This document shows positions 33,092 to 41,536 of a stretch of 48,256 bases of DNA, one piece after another. A program made the translations under genes and the position numbers. Within the stretch, counting starts at the first letter, position 1; each line of letters begins with the position of its first letter. Origin of the DNA: Sphingomonas sp. Leaf208 (lineage in GTDB: Bacteria; Pseudomonadota; Alphaproteobacteria; Sphingomonadales; Sphingomonadaceae); the NCBI RefSeq assembly GCF_001421415.1, contig NZ_LMKH01000007.1, positions 1 through 48,256 of the forward strand. Reading direction: 5' to 3'. Below the pieces are notes generated by a model that was given only the letters and a program-made list of their open reading frames with translations, did not search any database and had not been told where the DNA came from.

Positions 33092-35109
33092 CGAGTTCCG
33101 GGCGGCTGCACGGCCAGATAGACCGTGCTCCATAATTGCGCCGCGTTCGATTCGTCGACATCGGCCTTGCCCGCGCCGAATGCGACGATGCGGTAGCCGC
33201 CGTCCTTGTACGCCCAAGACCAGAGTTCCGATCCGCGGATCGTCCTGCCTGCCGCGATTGCGCGCCACAACGCCGCCTGTGCCGTCCTGAGCCGCGTCCG
33301 GGTCGCCGCGGGCAGGTCAGTCCGCTGCAACTGGCGTTCAAGCCCCGCCGCCAGCAACGCCTGCTGCCACGACCAGACGACTGCGCCGTGATATGCCGCG
33401 GGCGTAAAGCGCGCCTGTGCCGCCCCATCGGCGAACGCCGGATTAGCTACCAGCAAGCCGATGTCGGTCATCAGACCCGCCGGGAAGGGCTGCATGATCC
33501 CGCCCACAAAGGTATCGAGATCGATTGACGACGGTCGCCCGAACAACAGCGCAAAGCCCTCGTCCGAATTGACGATCTTAACCGGCTCGCCATCGGCGCC
33601 CAAAGATAGCGCATGAAATACGACGGGGGCCTTGCCCAGTGCCGCCAGCGCCGGTGCTGCGGGCACGCCAAGGGTCGCCGCATAGCGCCGCACGTCCGCC
33701 GCGGCCGTTGCAGCAGGAATTTCGACGCGGAACAGCGCGGGTGCCTTTGTCCGCCAGACTTCGGCCATCGTGCCGGCCCGCCCAAACGCCGCGCGATCGC
33801 CCGCCGACAGATATCTGTCGAGTAGTCTGGCCTGCGCGAGGCGATCTGCCGCTTCGATCGCCGCGGGGACTAGGGCGGCGTTCACGTCATACGCGTAAAT
33901 GCCGCGGCCAAGGCCCTCCTCGCTGTCGCGCCACTCGCCGGTCATCCGCCCGGGCTTGATCGCGACGAGGTTGCGGGCCGATGGGGCTGCGGCAAACGCA
34001 TTCGCCTGCGCCAGCACGAAGCGGAGATTGCGGACCAGCGCCGCACCGACCGTCTCGCCGCGCCCCTTCTGGCTCTCGCTCGCGAGGGGTGCGGCCAGAT
34101 AGGCGGACGCGCGCTGCTTGCCCGCCCCGAGCAGATAGTCGGCGGCGACCGGCCCGAGCATGTAATCGTCGTCGACCATGCCATAGTCGAGTTCGGCGGC
34201 GTCACCGCTGCGGCCCGCCTTGCGATTGGCGAGGATCGCAAATTCACCGATCCCTTCTTCATGCGCGACTTCGCCGCCGGGTGACAATCGCGCGATGACC
34301 GCATTGAGGCCCGACTCAATCGCGATGGGTTTGAGCGCCGGCATTAGCAGCCGCAACGACATCAGCGTGTCGCGCCCGAAATAGGTATCGAAGCGCCAGG
34401 AACCCGCCAGGAACTTCTCCCGGTAGCTGAGAAACGCAAGCGCGTTGCGCGCAGCGGGATCGGCGGCCGCTGTCGCATTGAGCAACTCCGCCGCCGGGAT
34501 CGGGGTCAACGGTCCGTCGCCGGTCAGCGCCGTGATCTCCAACCGGATTTGCCCGTTCGCGCCAGCAATGATCGCGCCCTGGTCGATCCGCCCCTCGACA
34601 ACCCGCAGCGTCAGTTCATAGCCTGCCGCGCCGTCGAGCCGCTTGCGGCGCCACGTGATTGTGTCCCCGGCGATTACCGACGTCGCGGCGAGCTCCGCAG
34701 GAAACGTACTGACCGCCTGATAGTCGCGCAGGAAGCGGATGTTGGACAACACCGCCTGCTTTGGAACCAACCGCGCCGCATCGGCGGTCGCTACCGCGAC
34801 GATGCCGTGCAGGCTTCCGCGGTTCAGCGGTAGCGGTGCTTGGTCCAGCCGCCAGGTGACGGGACGTGCGGTGTTCGCGAACCACAGGCCGACACCGCTG
34901 TTGCCCGCGGGAAACGCTACCAGGATGCGCGGATCGTCACCGTTGCGCAGCAGGACATGCGCCGCCACCGCCTTGTCGCGGACGAAGGCGTTGAGGTTCT
35001 TTCCTTCGGTCAACTGATACGCAAGCTCCGGTCGAGCCGTGATCGGCGCCGCGGCGCAGGTGAGGAGTGCGAGGCCACCCGCCATCGCCATGCGCGCTAT
35101 CGTCTTCAT
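33088..35109 (-). CDS. Exported (alpha/alpha)6-barrel glycosidase-like protein
   Basis: 673 residues with a signal peptide (MAMAGGLALLTCAAAPITA). A beta-sandwich-like first third is followed by a helical barrel. The run SWRFDTYFGRDTLMSLRLLM, then EEGIGEFAIL, DDDYMLGPVAADYLLG and GEWRDSEEGLGRGIYAYDVN resemble amylo-alpha-1,6-glucosidase/GH133-type six-hairpin enzymes with acidic catalytic candidates. Substrate unknown but probably an oligosaccharide. The ATG at 35109 has GGAGTGAC upstream. It is co-directional with the STN TonB receptor (78-base gap), which may import the sugar it processes. Confidence 0.7.
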   Translation of the reverse strand: MKTIARMAMAGGLALLTCAAAPITARPELAYQLTEGKNLNAFVRDKAVAAHVLLRNGDDPRILVAFPAGNSGVGLWFANTARPVTWRLDQAPLPLNRGSLHGIVAVATADAARLVPKQAVLSNIRFLRDYQAVSTFPAELAATSVIAGDTITWRRKRLDGAAGYELTLRVVEGRIDQGAIIAGANGQIRLEITALTGDGPLTPIPAAELLNATAAADPAARNALAFLSYREKFLAGSWRFDTYFGRDTLMSLRLLMPALKPIAIESGLNAVIARLSPGGEVAHEEGIGEFAILANRKAGRSGDAAELDYGMVDDDYMLGPVAADYLLGAGKQRASAYLAAPLASESQKGRGETVGAALVRNLRFVLAQANAFAAAPSARNLVAIKPGRMTGEWRDSEEGLGRGIYAYDVNAALVPAAIEAADRLAQARLLDRYLSAGDRAAFGRAGTMAEVWRTKAPALFRVEIPAATAAADVRRYAATLGVPAAPALAALGKAPVVFHALSLGADGEPVKIVNSDEGFALLFGRPSSIDLDTFVGGIMQPFPAGLMTDIGLLVANPAFADGAAQARFTPAAYHGAVVWSWQQALLAAGLERQLQRTDLPAATRTRLRTAQAALWRAIAAGRTIRGSELWSWAYKDGGYRIVAFGAGKADVDESNAAQLWSTVYLAVQPPGTR

Positions 35110-35187
35110 AATTGTCACTCCGCGAAAAGGGGCGGCAGAACAGTTGCCTGCTCGCCGCCCCGTTTGAACCCTCACATCGTCGGTCGA

Positions 35188-37980
35188 TCAGAATTTTAGC
35201 GTGACCGATCCGCCATAGGTCGTGCCGACAATGCCGCGGGCATAGAAATAGCCATCGGTTACCGCCTGTGTCTGGCCCTGCCGCGGATTGCCCTCGGTCA
35301 GGCCAACGACGTTGAAGATGTTGTCGGCGTTGAAGTTCGCCTGGATCCGGTCGTTGACGTTGATCGTGATCCCCGCGCTGGTCACGCCGTAGCTGGGGAG
35401 CGCGACCCCGTTGCCGGCATCGGCGAAAATGCGCCCGACATATTTGTAGCGACCGTACACTTCGCCAAAGCCATTCGGCAGCTTGATCGCTGGCGTGATC
35501 GTGAACAGCTTGGCGGGCGTGCGTTCGGGGCGGTTGCCTTCGTACTGCGCACCTTGGCTAACGCCGTCGATCTCGAGGTTGAGCAGCTTGGGTTGCTGGA
35601 ACACGCCCTGGAAATCCACCGAGAACCAGGTGATCGGACGGACGTTCACATCCACTTCGACGCCGCGCGTGCGCAGGTCAGCGTTGATGTTCTGCTGTTG
35701 CGATGGGTTGGTCGGGTTGGCGAAGTTGTAGTTCTGGTTTTTGAAGTTGGTCTGGAAAACGGTCGCCGAGCCGCTGATGAAGCGCTGGTATTGATAGCGG
35801 ACACCAGCCTCGTACAGCTCGATCGTCGTGATAGGATCGGTATTGTTGGTCTGGAAACCGTTCGCATAGCGCGCGTAGATCGCGAGGTTCGGCGTGAACT
35901 GATAGTTCGCGCCGGCGGTGTACGCTGCCTTCGACTGCGTCCGCTGCGTCTGTGCAAAGGTCCCGTCGAAGGTCGATCCGACCGTGCGGATGAGCCCGGG
36001 CACGTTTGGCTGCACCGGCTGGTTCACCGCCGCTGCCTGACCGTCCAGGAACGTCGCAGAGTCGCGCTCCCAGCGGATGCCGCCGTCGAGATGTAGGTCG
36101 CCGATCGACAGTTCGTCATTGGCATAAAACGAGACGGTGGAGTCCTTGCGCGTGCGGATGCCAGCGCCCCAGTCGCCATACGAAACCAGGCCGTTATCGG
36201 ACAGCGTACCGACGACGCCATTGTCCGCGTTCAGCGCGACGATGTCGTAGATGTCGCTGTTCGACCGCACGTCGTTGACGACGCTTGCCGTCGCCGACTG
36301 GTCCTGCTCGCGTGTCACGTCGTAATACATCGCGCCGACGGTCAGCGAGTTCTTGAACCCGCCGCTCTCATATTCCCACGTGCCGCCGCCGTTCAGACCG
36401 AAGTCCTTGCCGTCGATGTAATCGTGGTTGAGCGTCGTGCGCTGGAGGAAGCCGTTGCCGTTCAGCGCATTCAGGTCCGTGGTCTGGTTGCTGCCCAGCA
36501 CCGTGCCGGTCCGCAGGTTGCGGATGCCGAAGCGCGTCGCGGTCGGAAACGCCGTTCGGCCCGCGGTCAATAGGTCGTTGATCGGCGAACCGGCGCCGGG
36601 CGTCAGATAGTTGACGGCGCTGGTCAGACCGGCATTCCCAGTGCCCGAGCCAGGGAACAGGCCGTTGAAGTCGTACGAGTATTTCAGATAGCGACTGTGC
36701 AGGAACAGGTTGACGCTGTCGCTGACCGGCGTTTCCATGTCGATGCGGAACTGAGCAGTCTTCGCCTTGATGCCATCCTGATAGCGAAATTCGCGGAAGC
36801 CGCTTGGATGCGCGAAAGTCGAGACCGGGACCTGGATGCTCTTGAACGCATCACCGCCGACATTGCCGAACTGGGTGCTGAGGCTCGGGATACCGCTCGG
36901 CTCGCCATCTATAAAGCGATACGGCTGATCTGCGTAAAACGCATTCTCGATATCGCCGCCCTTGGCGGAGATGCGGATATAGCCACCGGCCTCGGGGCGA
37001 TATTCCAGCGCGCCCTTGATGCGCCAGCCGCGATAGTCGAACGGGTTGTCGCGCACGCCGGGGCTCGACTGGAAATAGCCGCCGATGTTGAACGCCAGCT
37101 TGTCGGTGATCGGCGACGATAGATACACTTCGCCGCGCTTCTGGCCGTAATTATAGTAGCTGCCGCGCGCCATCGCTTCAGTACGCGTGAAGTTCGGCGT
37201 CTTGGAAATGAAGTTGATCGTCGCGCCGGCACCATTGACGGTCAATACGCCTGACGAGCCACCCTTTACCGCTTCGAGGCGATCGATCGTCAGGTCCTGG
37301 TCGAAGAAGAAGTCGGCACCGCCGCCGCTGTACAGGATCGGCATGCCGTCCTCTTCCAGCTGGATGAAGCGCTGGCCGCCACCTTGCAGGCCGCGCACCG
37401 AATAATTGTTCGATACGGCGCCCGCGGTCGACTCGACGAAAATGCCGGGGATAAGTTCAAGCATATCCGCGGTCGACCGCGGAGCCTTGCGGTCGATATC
37501 GGCGCGCGACGCTAGCGTAATATCAGCTGACGATGTTATTAGAGCTCGATTACGGGATGTTTGCCCTGTGACGACTATGTCCGCGTTCTCATCAGATGCG
37601 CCCACCGCAGTTGGGGCGGTTGTATCCTGCGCAACTGAAATTGATACTTGAGTTGTCGAGCGGGGTGCCGCCATAACCCCAGTCGCGAGCACAGCCGTGC
37701 GGCCATTGAATGACACGATCTTGAGACCGGAGGCGTTAGCGATCTGGCGGAGGCCGTCGGCGACTGCAAGATTGCCTTTGATTGCGACGATCCGTCGACC
37801 GCGCGTAGCGTCTTCAGGCGCAATGATCTGGATGCCCGCCTGGCGTGCGAATGCGACGATACCGGTCGATGCCGACTGGGCGGCGACATCAAAGTTTCGG
37901 GTCTGTCCGAAAGCAACTGCTGGCGATGCGGCAACCGCGACGCTGGTCAACATAAGGCCCATATAGAACTGCGAACGCAT
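35188..37980 (-). CDS. TonB-dependent receptor with N-terminal STN signalling domain
   Basis: 930 residues. Signal peptide LTSVAVAASPAVAFG, then a secretin/TonB short N-terminal domain (about 30-100: FDVAAQSASTGIVAFARQAG, VADGLRQIANASGLKIV) that contacts FecR-type anti-sigma proteins. A TonB-box-like NADIVVTGQTSR, a plug (ADMLELIPGIFVESTAG, LEAVKGGSSGVLTVNGAGA) and a barrel ending VGTTYGGSVTLKF follow. The start ATG has a full GGGGAGG site. With the FecR and ECF sigma genes upstream, it forms a FecA-like transenvelope signalling unit whose ligand is probably a sugar, given the glycosidase-like gene behind it. Confidence 0.92.
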   Translation of the reverse strand: MRSQFYMGLMLTSVAVAASPAVAFGQTRNFDVAAQSASTGIVAFARQAGIQIIAPEDATRGRRIVAIKGNLAVADGLRQIANASGLKIVSFNGRTAVLATGVMAAPRSTTQVSISVAQDTTAPTAVGASDENADIVVTGQTSRNRALITSSADITLASRADIDRKAPRSTADMLELIPGIFVESTAGAVSNNYSVRGLQGGGQRFIQLEEDGMPILYSGGGADFFFDQDLTIDRLEAVKGGSSGVLTVNGAGATINFISKTPNFTRTEAMARGSYYNYGQKRGEVYLSSPITDKLAFNIGGYFQSSPGVRDNPFDYRGWRIKGALEYRPEAGGYIRISAKGGDIENAFYADQPYRFIDGEPSGIPSLSTQFGNVGGDAFKSIQVPVSTFAHPSGFREFRYQDGIKAKTAQFRIDMETPVSDSVNLFLHSRYLKYSYDFNGLFPGSGTGNAGLTSAVNYLTPGAGSPINDLLTAGRTAFPTATRFGIRNLRTGTVLGSNQTTDLNALNGNGFLQRTTLNHDYIDGKDFGLNGGGTWEYESGGFKNSLTVGAMYYDVTREQDQSATASVVNDVRSNSDIYDIVALNADNGVVGTLSDNGLVSYGDWGAGIRTRKDSTVSFYANDELSIGDLHLDGGIRWERDSATFLDGQAAAVNQPVQPNVPGLIRTVGSTFDGTFAQTQRTQSKAAYTAGANYQFTPNLAIYARYANGFQTNNTDPITTIELYEAGVRYQYQRFISGSATVFQTNFKNQNYNFANPTNPSQQQNINADLRTRGVEVDVNVRPITWFSVDFQGVFQQPKLLNLEIDGVSQGAQYEGNRPERTPAKLFTITPAIKLPNGFGEVYGRYKYVGRIFADAGNGVALPSYGVTSAGITINVNDRIQANFNADNIFNVVGLTEGNPRQGQTQAVTDGYFYARGIVGTTYGGSVTLKF

Positions 37981-38073
37981 TATAATCCTCCCCTTACGAT
38001 CTGCCGACCGCGTCTTTAGCGCGTCTGCAGGGAAGATGCGTCGCGCTCCTGTTTCCGTCAGGATTTGCGAGAT

Positions 38074-39000
38074 TTATTTTACGATCCGTAAATCAGTGCC
38101 GTCTCTCTCGATCTTCGCACCCGTCATTATCGCAGCCGCGCGTGCGAACCCGTCCAGATCATCGGTGCGAAACCAACCCACGATCCTGCGCTCGGCTAGT
38201 TGTGTATCGACGGATAATTGTCGCCTATTGTACCGGTTGAACTCGGCTGCAGCGTCGCCAAAAGTCATACCATCGAGTATGATTTCACCCTGTCGCCAGG
38301 CTAATGACTCGGCGGGCTTCGCATTTGCGACGACGGTTTCGGCGGTACCGGACACATCTGCTACGCTTGCTTGCTTGCCAGCGCTTAACATGACGAAGCG
38401 TTCTGGGGCAGCAACCGACCAGACTCGAACACGCCCTTCCGTTACCGTCACCTCAGCGCGGCCCAGATAACGGCGAACCGCGAAGGCCGTTCCAACCGCA
38501 CGAACCCGCACGTCGCCCGCAGAGACCACAAACGGTCGAGCATGATCCGTTGCTACCGCGAACCAGGCCTCGCCATCGTCAAGCGCTACCGACCGATGCT
38601 CCGGCGTCATTCGCACACGAGTCCGGCTAGCGGTGTTGAGAACGATGGTTGATCCGTCTTCAAGCCTGGCTAGACGGCGTTCACCGACAGCTGTTTCTAT
38701 GCCCATACTGCGGTGCGTTTCTAGCCAGACCACGCCTAAGGCCGCGGCAGCAACCGCTAAGCCCCCGCTGACCGTCAGTACTCGCCGACGAGAGAATAAC
38801 GGTCTCTCTACTATGCGGGCATCGGCCGCGTCCAACCCACTCCAAACAGCACGGGCACGCAGCAAGGCACCAACGTGGCGCGGATGTTCTGCACACCAAC
38901 GGTCGATCTCGCCTGCCAAGTTCGCATCGTCTGGTGCGCGATCCAGCCGCGCGACCCACCGCGCTGCAGCAACGTCGATAGCGTCAGGATGGTCGCGCAT
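38074..39000 (-). CDS. FecR-family anti-sigma / signal-transfer protein
   Basis: 308 residues. A cytoplasmic front (DUF4880-like: DVAAARWVARLDRAPDDANL, WCAEHPRHVGALLRARAVW) binds the sigma factor; one membrane segment (VLTVSGGLAVAAAALGVVWL) and a periplasmic FecR domain (ETAVGERRLARLEDGSTIVL, VVSAGDVRVRAVGTAFAV) follow, then a DUF4974-like end (FNRYNRRQLSVD, VGWFRTDDLDGFARA). It should read the STN domain of the downstream receptor. The ATG at 39000 with AAGGAA is chosen. It overlaps the sigma gene by 17 bases, indicating coupled synthesis. Confidence 0.92.
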   Translation of the reverse strand: MRDHPDAIDVAAARWVARLDRAPDDANLAGEIDRWCAEHPRHVGALLRARAVWSGLDAADARIVERPLFSRRRVLTVSGGLAVAAAALGVVWLETHRSMGIETAVGERRLARLEDGSTIVLNTASRTRVRMTPEHRSVALDDGEAWFAVATDHARPFVVSAGDVRVRAVGTAFAVRRYLGRAEVTVTEGRVRVWSVAAPERFVMLSAGKQASVADVSGTAETVVANAKPAESLAWRQGEIILDGMTFGDAAAEFNRYNRRQLSVDTQLAERRIVGWFRTDDLDGFARAAAIMTGAKIERDGTDLRIVK

Positions 39001-39559
39001 TGCGGTTCCTTTCGTTTCGCGATGGCAAGTCTGCCCTGTCATCTGTTGAAAGGCCACTAAGGATAACTTTTAATCCCCGTGCCAGATCGTTCTCAACGAT
39101 CATCTCAGTCACGCCCAATTCTTCTGCGATATGCCGCTGCGACAGTCCTTCGACCTTTCGCATGCGAAAGATGGTTCGGCTTCGCTCTGGAAGCGCGGCT
39201 AGAAGATGTTCGACTTTCGCTAATAGTCCCCGCCCTGCGACGATACGTTCAGGTGACAGATGGTCGGCAGCTAGCGCAAGCTCGAGATCGGCAATGGTTC
39301 CAACGGCCTCAATACGCACGACGCGAGCCCTGCGCAGCTCGGTCAGAACCACGTTGCGTGCTGTCTGAAACAGATAACGACGCGGATCCTCTACACGCTT
39401 GAAATCTGCCAACGCGGCCAACCGGCAATAGGCTTCCTGGACGACATCATCGACATCAACGCCAGGAAATCCGGCCCGGAGCCACCGTCGCAACTCTGGC
39501 TCATGCGGCAGAATCCGCTGGGCAACCCAGTTTACGAGTTCAGTAGTTACGTGCCTCAT
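38984..39559 (-). CDS. ECF-type RNA polymerase sigma factor (FecI-like)
   Basis: 191 residues. Sigma region 2 is LRRWLRAGFPGVDVDDVVQEAYCRLAAL (split here: VDVDDVVQEAYCRL is the core), and region 4 has LAALPERSRTIFRMRKVEG followed by LSQRHIAEELGVTEMIVEND. The ATG at 39559 has AGGAG five bases upstream and gives the usual FecI length; a longer frame exists but its extra residues are not sigma-like. It probably activates the FecR, receptor and glycosidase genes downstream when the receptor binds its ligand. Confidence 0.92.
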   Translation of the reverse strand: MRHVTTELVNWVAQRILPHEPELRRWLRAGFPGVDVDDVVQEAYCRLAALADFKRVEDPRRYLFQTARNVVLTELRRARVVRIEAVGTIADLELALAADHLSPERIVAGRGLLAKVEHLLAALPERSRTIFRMRKVEGLSQRHIAEELGVTEMIVENDLARGLKVILSGLSTDDRADLPSRNERNRNARPS

Positions 39560-40189
39560 TTCACTCCTGACCACAACATAGATGCATGGCCCCGATATTT
39601 CCGTCACGATTTTACCGAGCGAAGACCAGATCTGTGCTCCCATCATTCGATGGCGCCGGTTGTGGATAGGCGTCGAAAGCTCTGCCATGGCAAAGTATCG
39701 CTAATTTATTGGAACTACCTCGAAAACCTACATGGTAGGGGACAAGATCGGCGCCGATCAGAACCCTTTCCTGACCGACATTTTTCAAAAGATTGCAGTC
39801 GGTTGTTTCCCTGCAGGGGCTCGCTTTCGACGCTCATCCACACCGCTGATAGATCGAATGCGTCTCACTCAGGCATGACCATTGGACGGGATGGCTCTCG
39901 CGTACAAAGCCGCTCTGAGTTCGAAAATCGGCGACATTTCGTGCAGGCTGAAGATGAACGAACGGCAGAAATGTGGAAAGAGGAAATGGCTCGTGAGTGT
40001 CCACTTGTGGGTCGACGCGCCGAGGGTGGGGCTACGTTGGTGCGCGGCCTGGTGACGCGCCCTGAGAGAAGGGGCTACTTGTCCGGCTCGGGATCAGTGC
40101 GCGTCGCTTCCAGTTTGGCAAATGGTTGCGATACCGTAGAGTAATTAGGCCCTCGGCGAGAGGCGCCATCCACGACCGCGAGGGCTACA
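39560..40189. other. 630-bp gene-free region between divergent genes
   Basis: Lies between the sigma factor start (-) and the PLD-like gene start (+), and so should hold promoters for both. A frame is open on the + strand across much of it, but its Arg-rich composition, lack of a ribosome site and lack of any known motif argue against coding. A 60-nt element copy sits at 39955-40014. The left part (about 39560-39800) is clearly more AT-rich than the surrounding genes. Confidence 0.5.
39955..40014 (+). repeat. 60-nt intergenic element, copy 6
   Basis: Begins TGAACGAACG and ends TTGTGGGTCG. It lies 175 bases before the PLD-like gene and marks the left side of the defence-like island. Confidence 0.8.
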
Positions 40190-41455
40190 ATGCGACGGGT
40201 CTTCACCAATGCCTCCCGAAACTTTGTCGGAAGCGCCTTCGACAATCGAGTCCGGAACGCCCGCAATGTGCTCTTGGCGGCACCGTATTTTACGGACGGC
40301 GCCCGCATACTCGCGGCGGTCCAGGCGGGGCGCAGCGTGAGGCTAATTGTGGGCCTGAACTCTGCGACTTCGCCGTTCGAGCTGGAGAAGCTGCATCACC
40401 TTCCCGGTCTCTCTATCCGGTTCCTGACGTCCCGCTTCCATGCGAAGATATTCATCTTCGACGACATCGCGATGGTCGGCTCCTCCAATCTGACAGATGG
40501 TGGCATGATGAGCAATCGAGAGGCGGTCGTATGTCTCGACAGAGCCGAGGATTCGGACGCTATCGACGAGGTTAAGCAGCTGTTCCGTGATCTATGGGAA
40601 AGCGCGGCAGTCCTGACCGACGAGAAGCTAGCCGCATTCAAGTCGTCGTGGACGATGGTTCGCCGTAAGTATGGGGACGCCGACGCCGAGATCGAAGCGG
40701 CCGTCGGGAAGAACCAACCCGCGAATATCTCGGTCGACAGCCGAAGTCCCAGTCGCGAGCGCATTTTTCTCGAGGACCTGCGTCAGCTTGTTTACGAGCA
40801 GTACCGGCCCGCCTTCTCGGAAGTCGAGGGTATCCTCGTGGCGAACCACTTCCGCCGTCCGGAACTTGCCGGAGCCGGCCTCGCGAACGAAACCAACCGC
40901 TTCCTGAACTGGCTGCGTCTGACGAGAGTGGCAGGTGACGACGCTTGGCGGGACGCGCCGCTACGCGCGCCGGAGCAGCGTCGGGCCATCGTGATCGAAG
41001 CCGGCCAAGCGTGGCGGGATGCGGAGCAGTCACGGGTTCCCGACGACTATCTAGACTGGCTTGGCAGAGTCGATGCTGCTTTCGGATCGGCGGAGCGCAT
41101 CGCTGGCCTTTCACCCGAAGAGATCGCCGATGGGCTTACCGCCCTCCACGCTTTCGCCGAACAACTCCGATTCACGAAGGGCGGTCTATCGAATTTGCCC
41201 ACGGCGTTCTGGACCGCGAACGGCGGCGACGCAGCACGGGTGCGCAAAACGCTTGCTCATCTGCTATACGGGGACGGCGACTTCATCGAGCGTCTGCACG
41301 ACGCACTCTACTTGCCCCGATACGAGCTTGGCCTGTTCGGACGGTTTTGCGCGCTCGAGCTTTTCGGGACGGTTCACCCGGAACGCTGCCCACCTATGAA
41401 CGGACGCATGGCCAAAGCGCTTCGCTTCATCGGATTCGATGTTCCAGGTGGGTGA
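40190..41455 (+). CDS. Phospholipase-D-superfamily nuclease-like protein
   Basis: 421 residues. One HKD motif is clear: His84-x-Lys86-x4-Asp91 in FHAKIFIFDD, followed by GSSNLTDGG, the form found in PLD-type nucleases and restriction enzymes (NgoFVII, BfiI-like). Since a single HKD is present, it would act as a dimer. The roughly 300 residues after it are helical and unrecognised (DLRQLVYEQYRPAFSEVEGI, EETNRFLNWLRL-like, WTANGGDAARVRKTL). ATG at 40190 has GAGGG six bases upstream. It converges with the methyltransferase-HNH gene. Possibly the effector of a defence module. Confidence 0.8.
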   Translation: MRRVFTNASRNFVGSAFDNRVRNARNVLLAAPYFTDGARILAAVQAGRSVRLIVGLNSATSPFELEKLHHLPGLSIRFLTSRFHAKIFIFDDIAMVGSSNLTDGGMMSNREAVVCLDRAEDSDAIDEVKQLFRDLWESAAVLTDEKLAAFKSSWTMVRRKYGDADAEIEAAVGKNQPANISVDSRSPSRERIFLEDLRQLVYEQYRPAFSEVEGILVANHFRRPELAGAGLANETNRFLNWLRLTRVAGDDAWRDAPLRAPEQRRAIVIEAGQAWRDAEQSRVPDDYLDWLGRVDAAFGSAERIAGLSPEEIADGLTALHAFAEQLRFTKGGLSNLPTAFWTANGGDAARVRKTLAHLLYGDGDFIERLHDALYLPRYELGLFGRFCALELFGTVHPERCPPMNGRMAKALRFIGFDVPGG

Positions 41456-41475
41456 GCCCGGCTTTCTCTCAAACA

Positions 41476-41535
41476 TGAATAAGTGGCGGCTTTTGGGAAA
41501 GCTTAGGCCAAGTCTGAATGTCGCATTGTGGGGCG
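41476..41535 (+). repeat. 60-nt intergenic element, copy 7
   Basis: Begins TGAATAAGTGGCGGCTTTTG and ends TTGTGGGGCG. It fills almost the whole 81-base gap between the convergent PLD-like and methyltransferase-HNH genes, ending one base before the latter's stop codon. Confidence 0.65.
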
Positions 41536-41536
41536 G

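Noticed and set aside
39503..40144. Long + strand open frame over the sigma factor 5' end and the following gap
   Set aside because: No ribosome site, Arg- and Ser-rich composition and overlap with the sigma factor gene point to a chance frame in GC-rich DNA.
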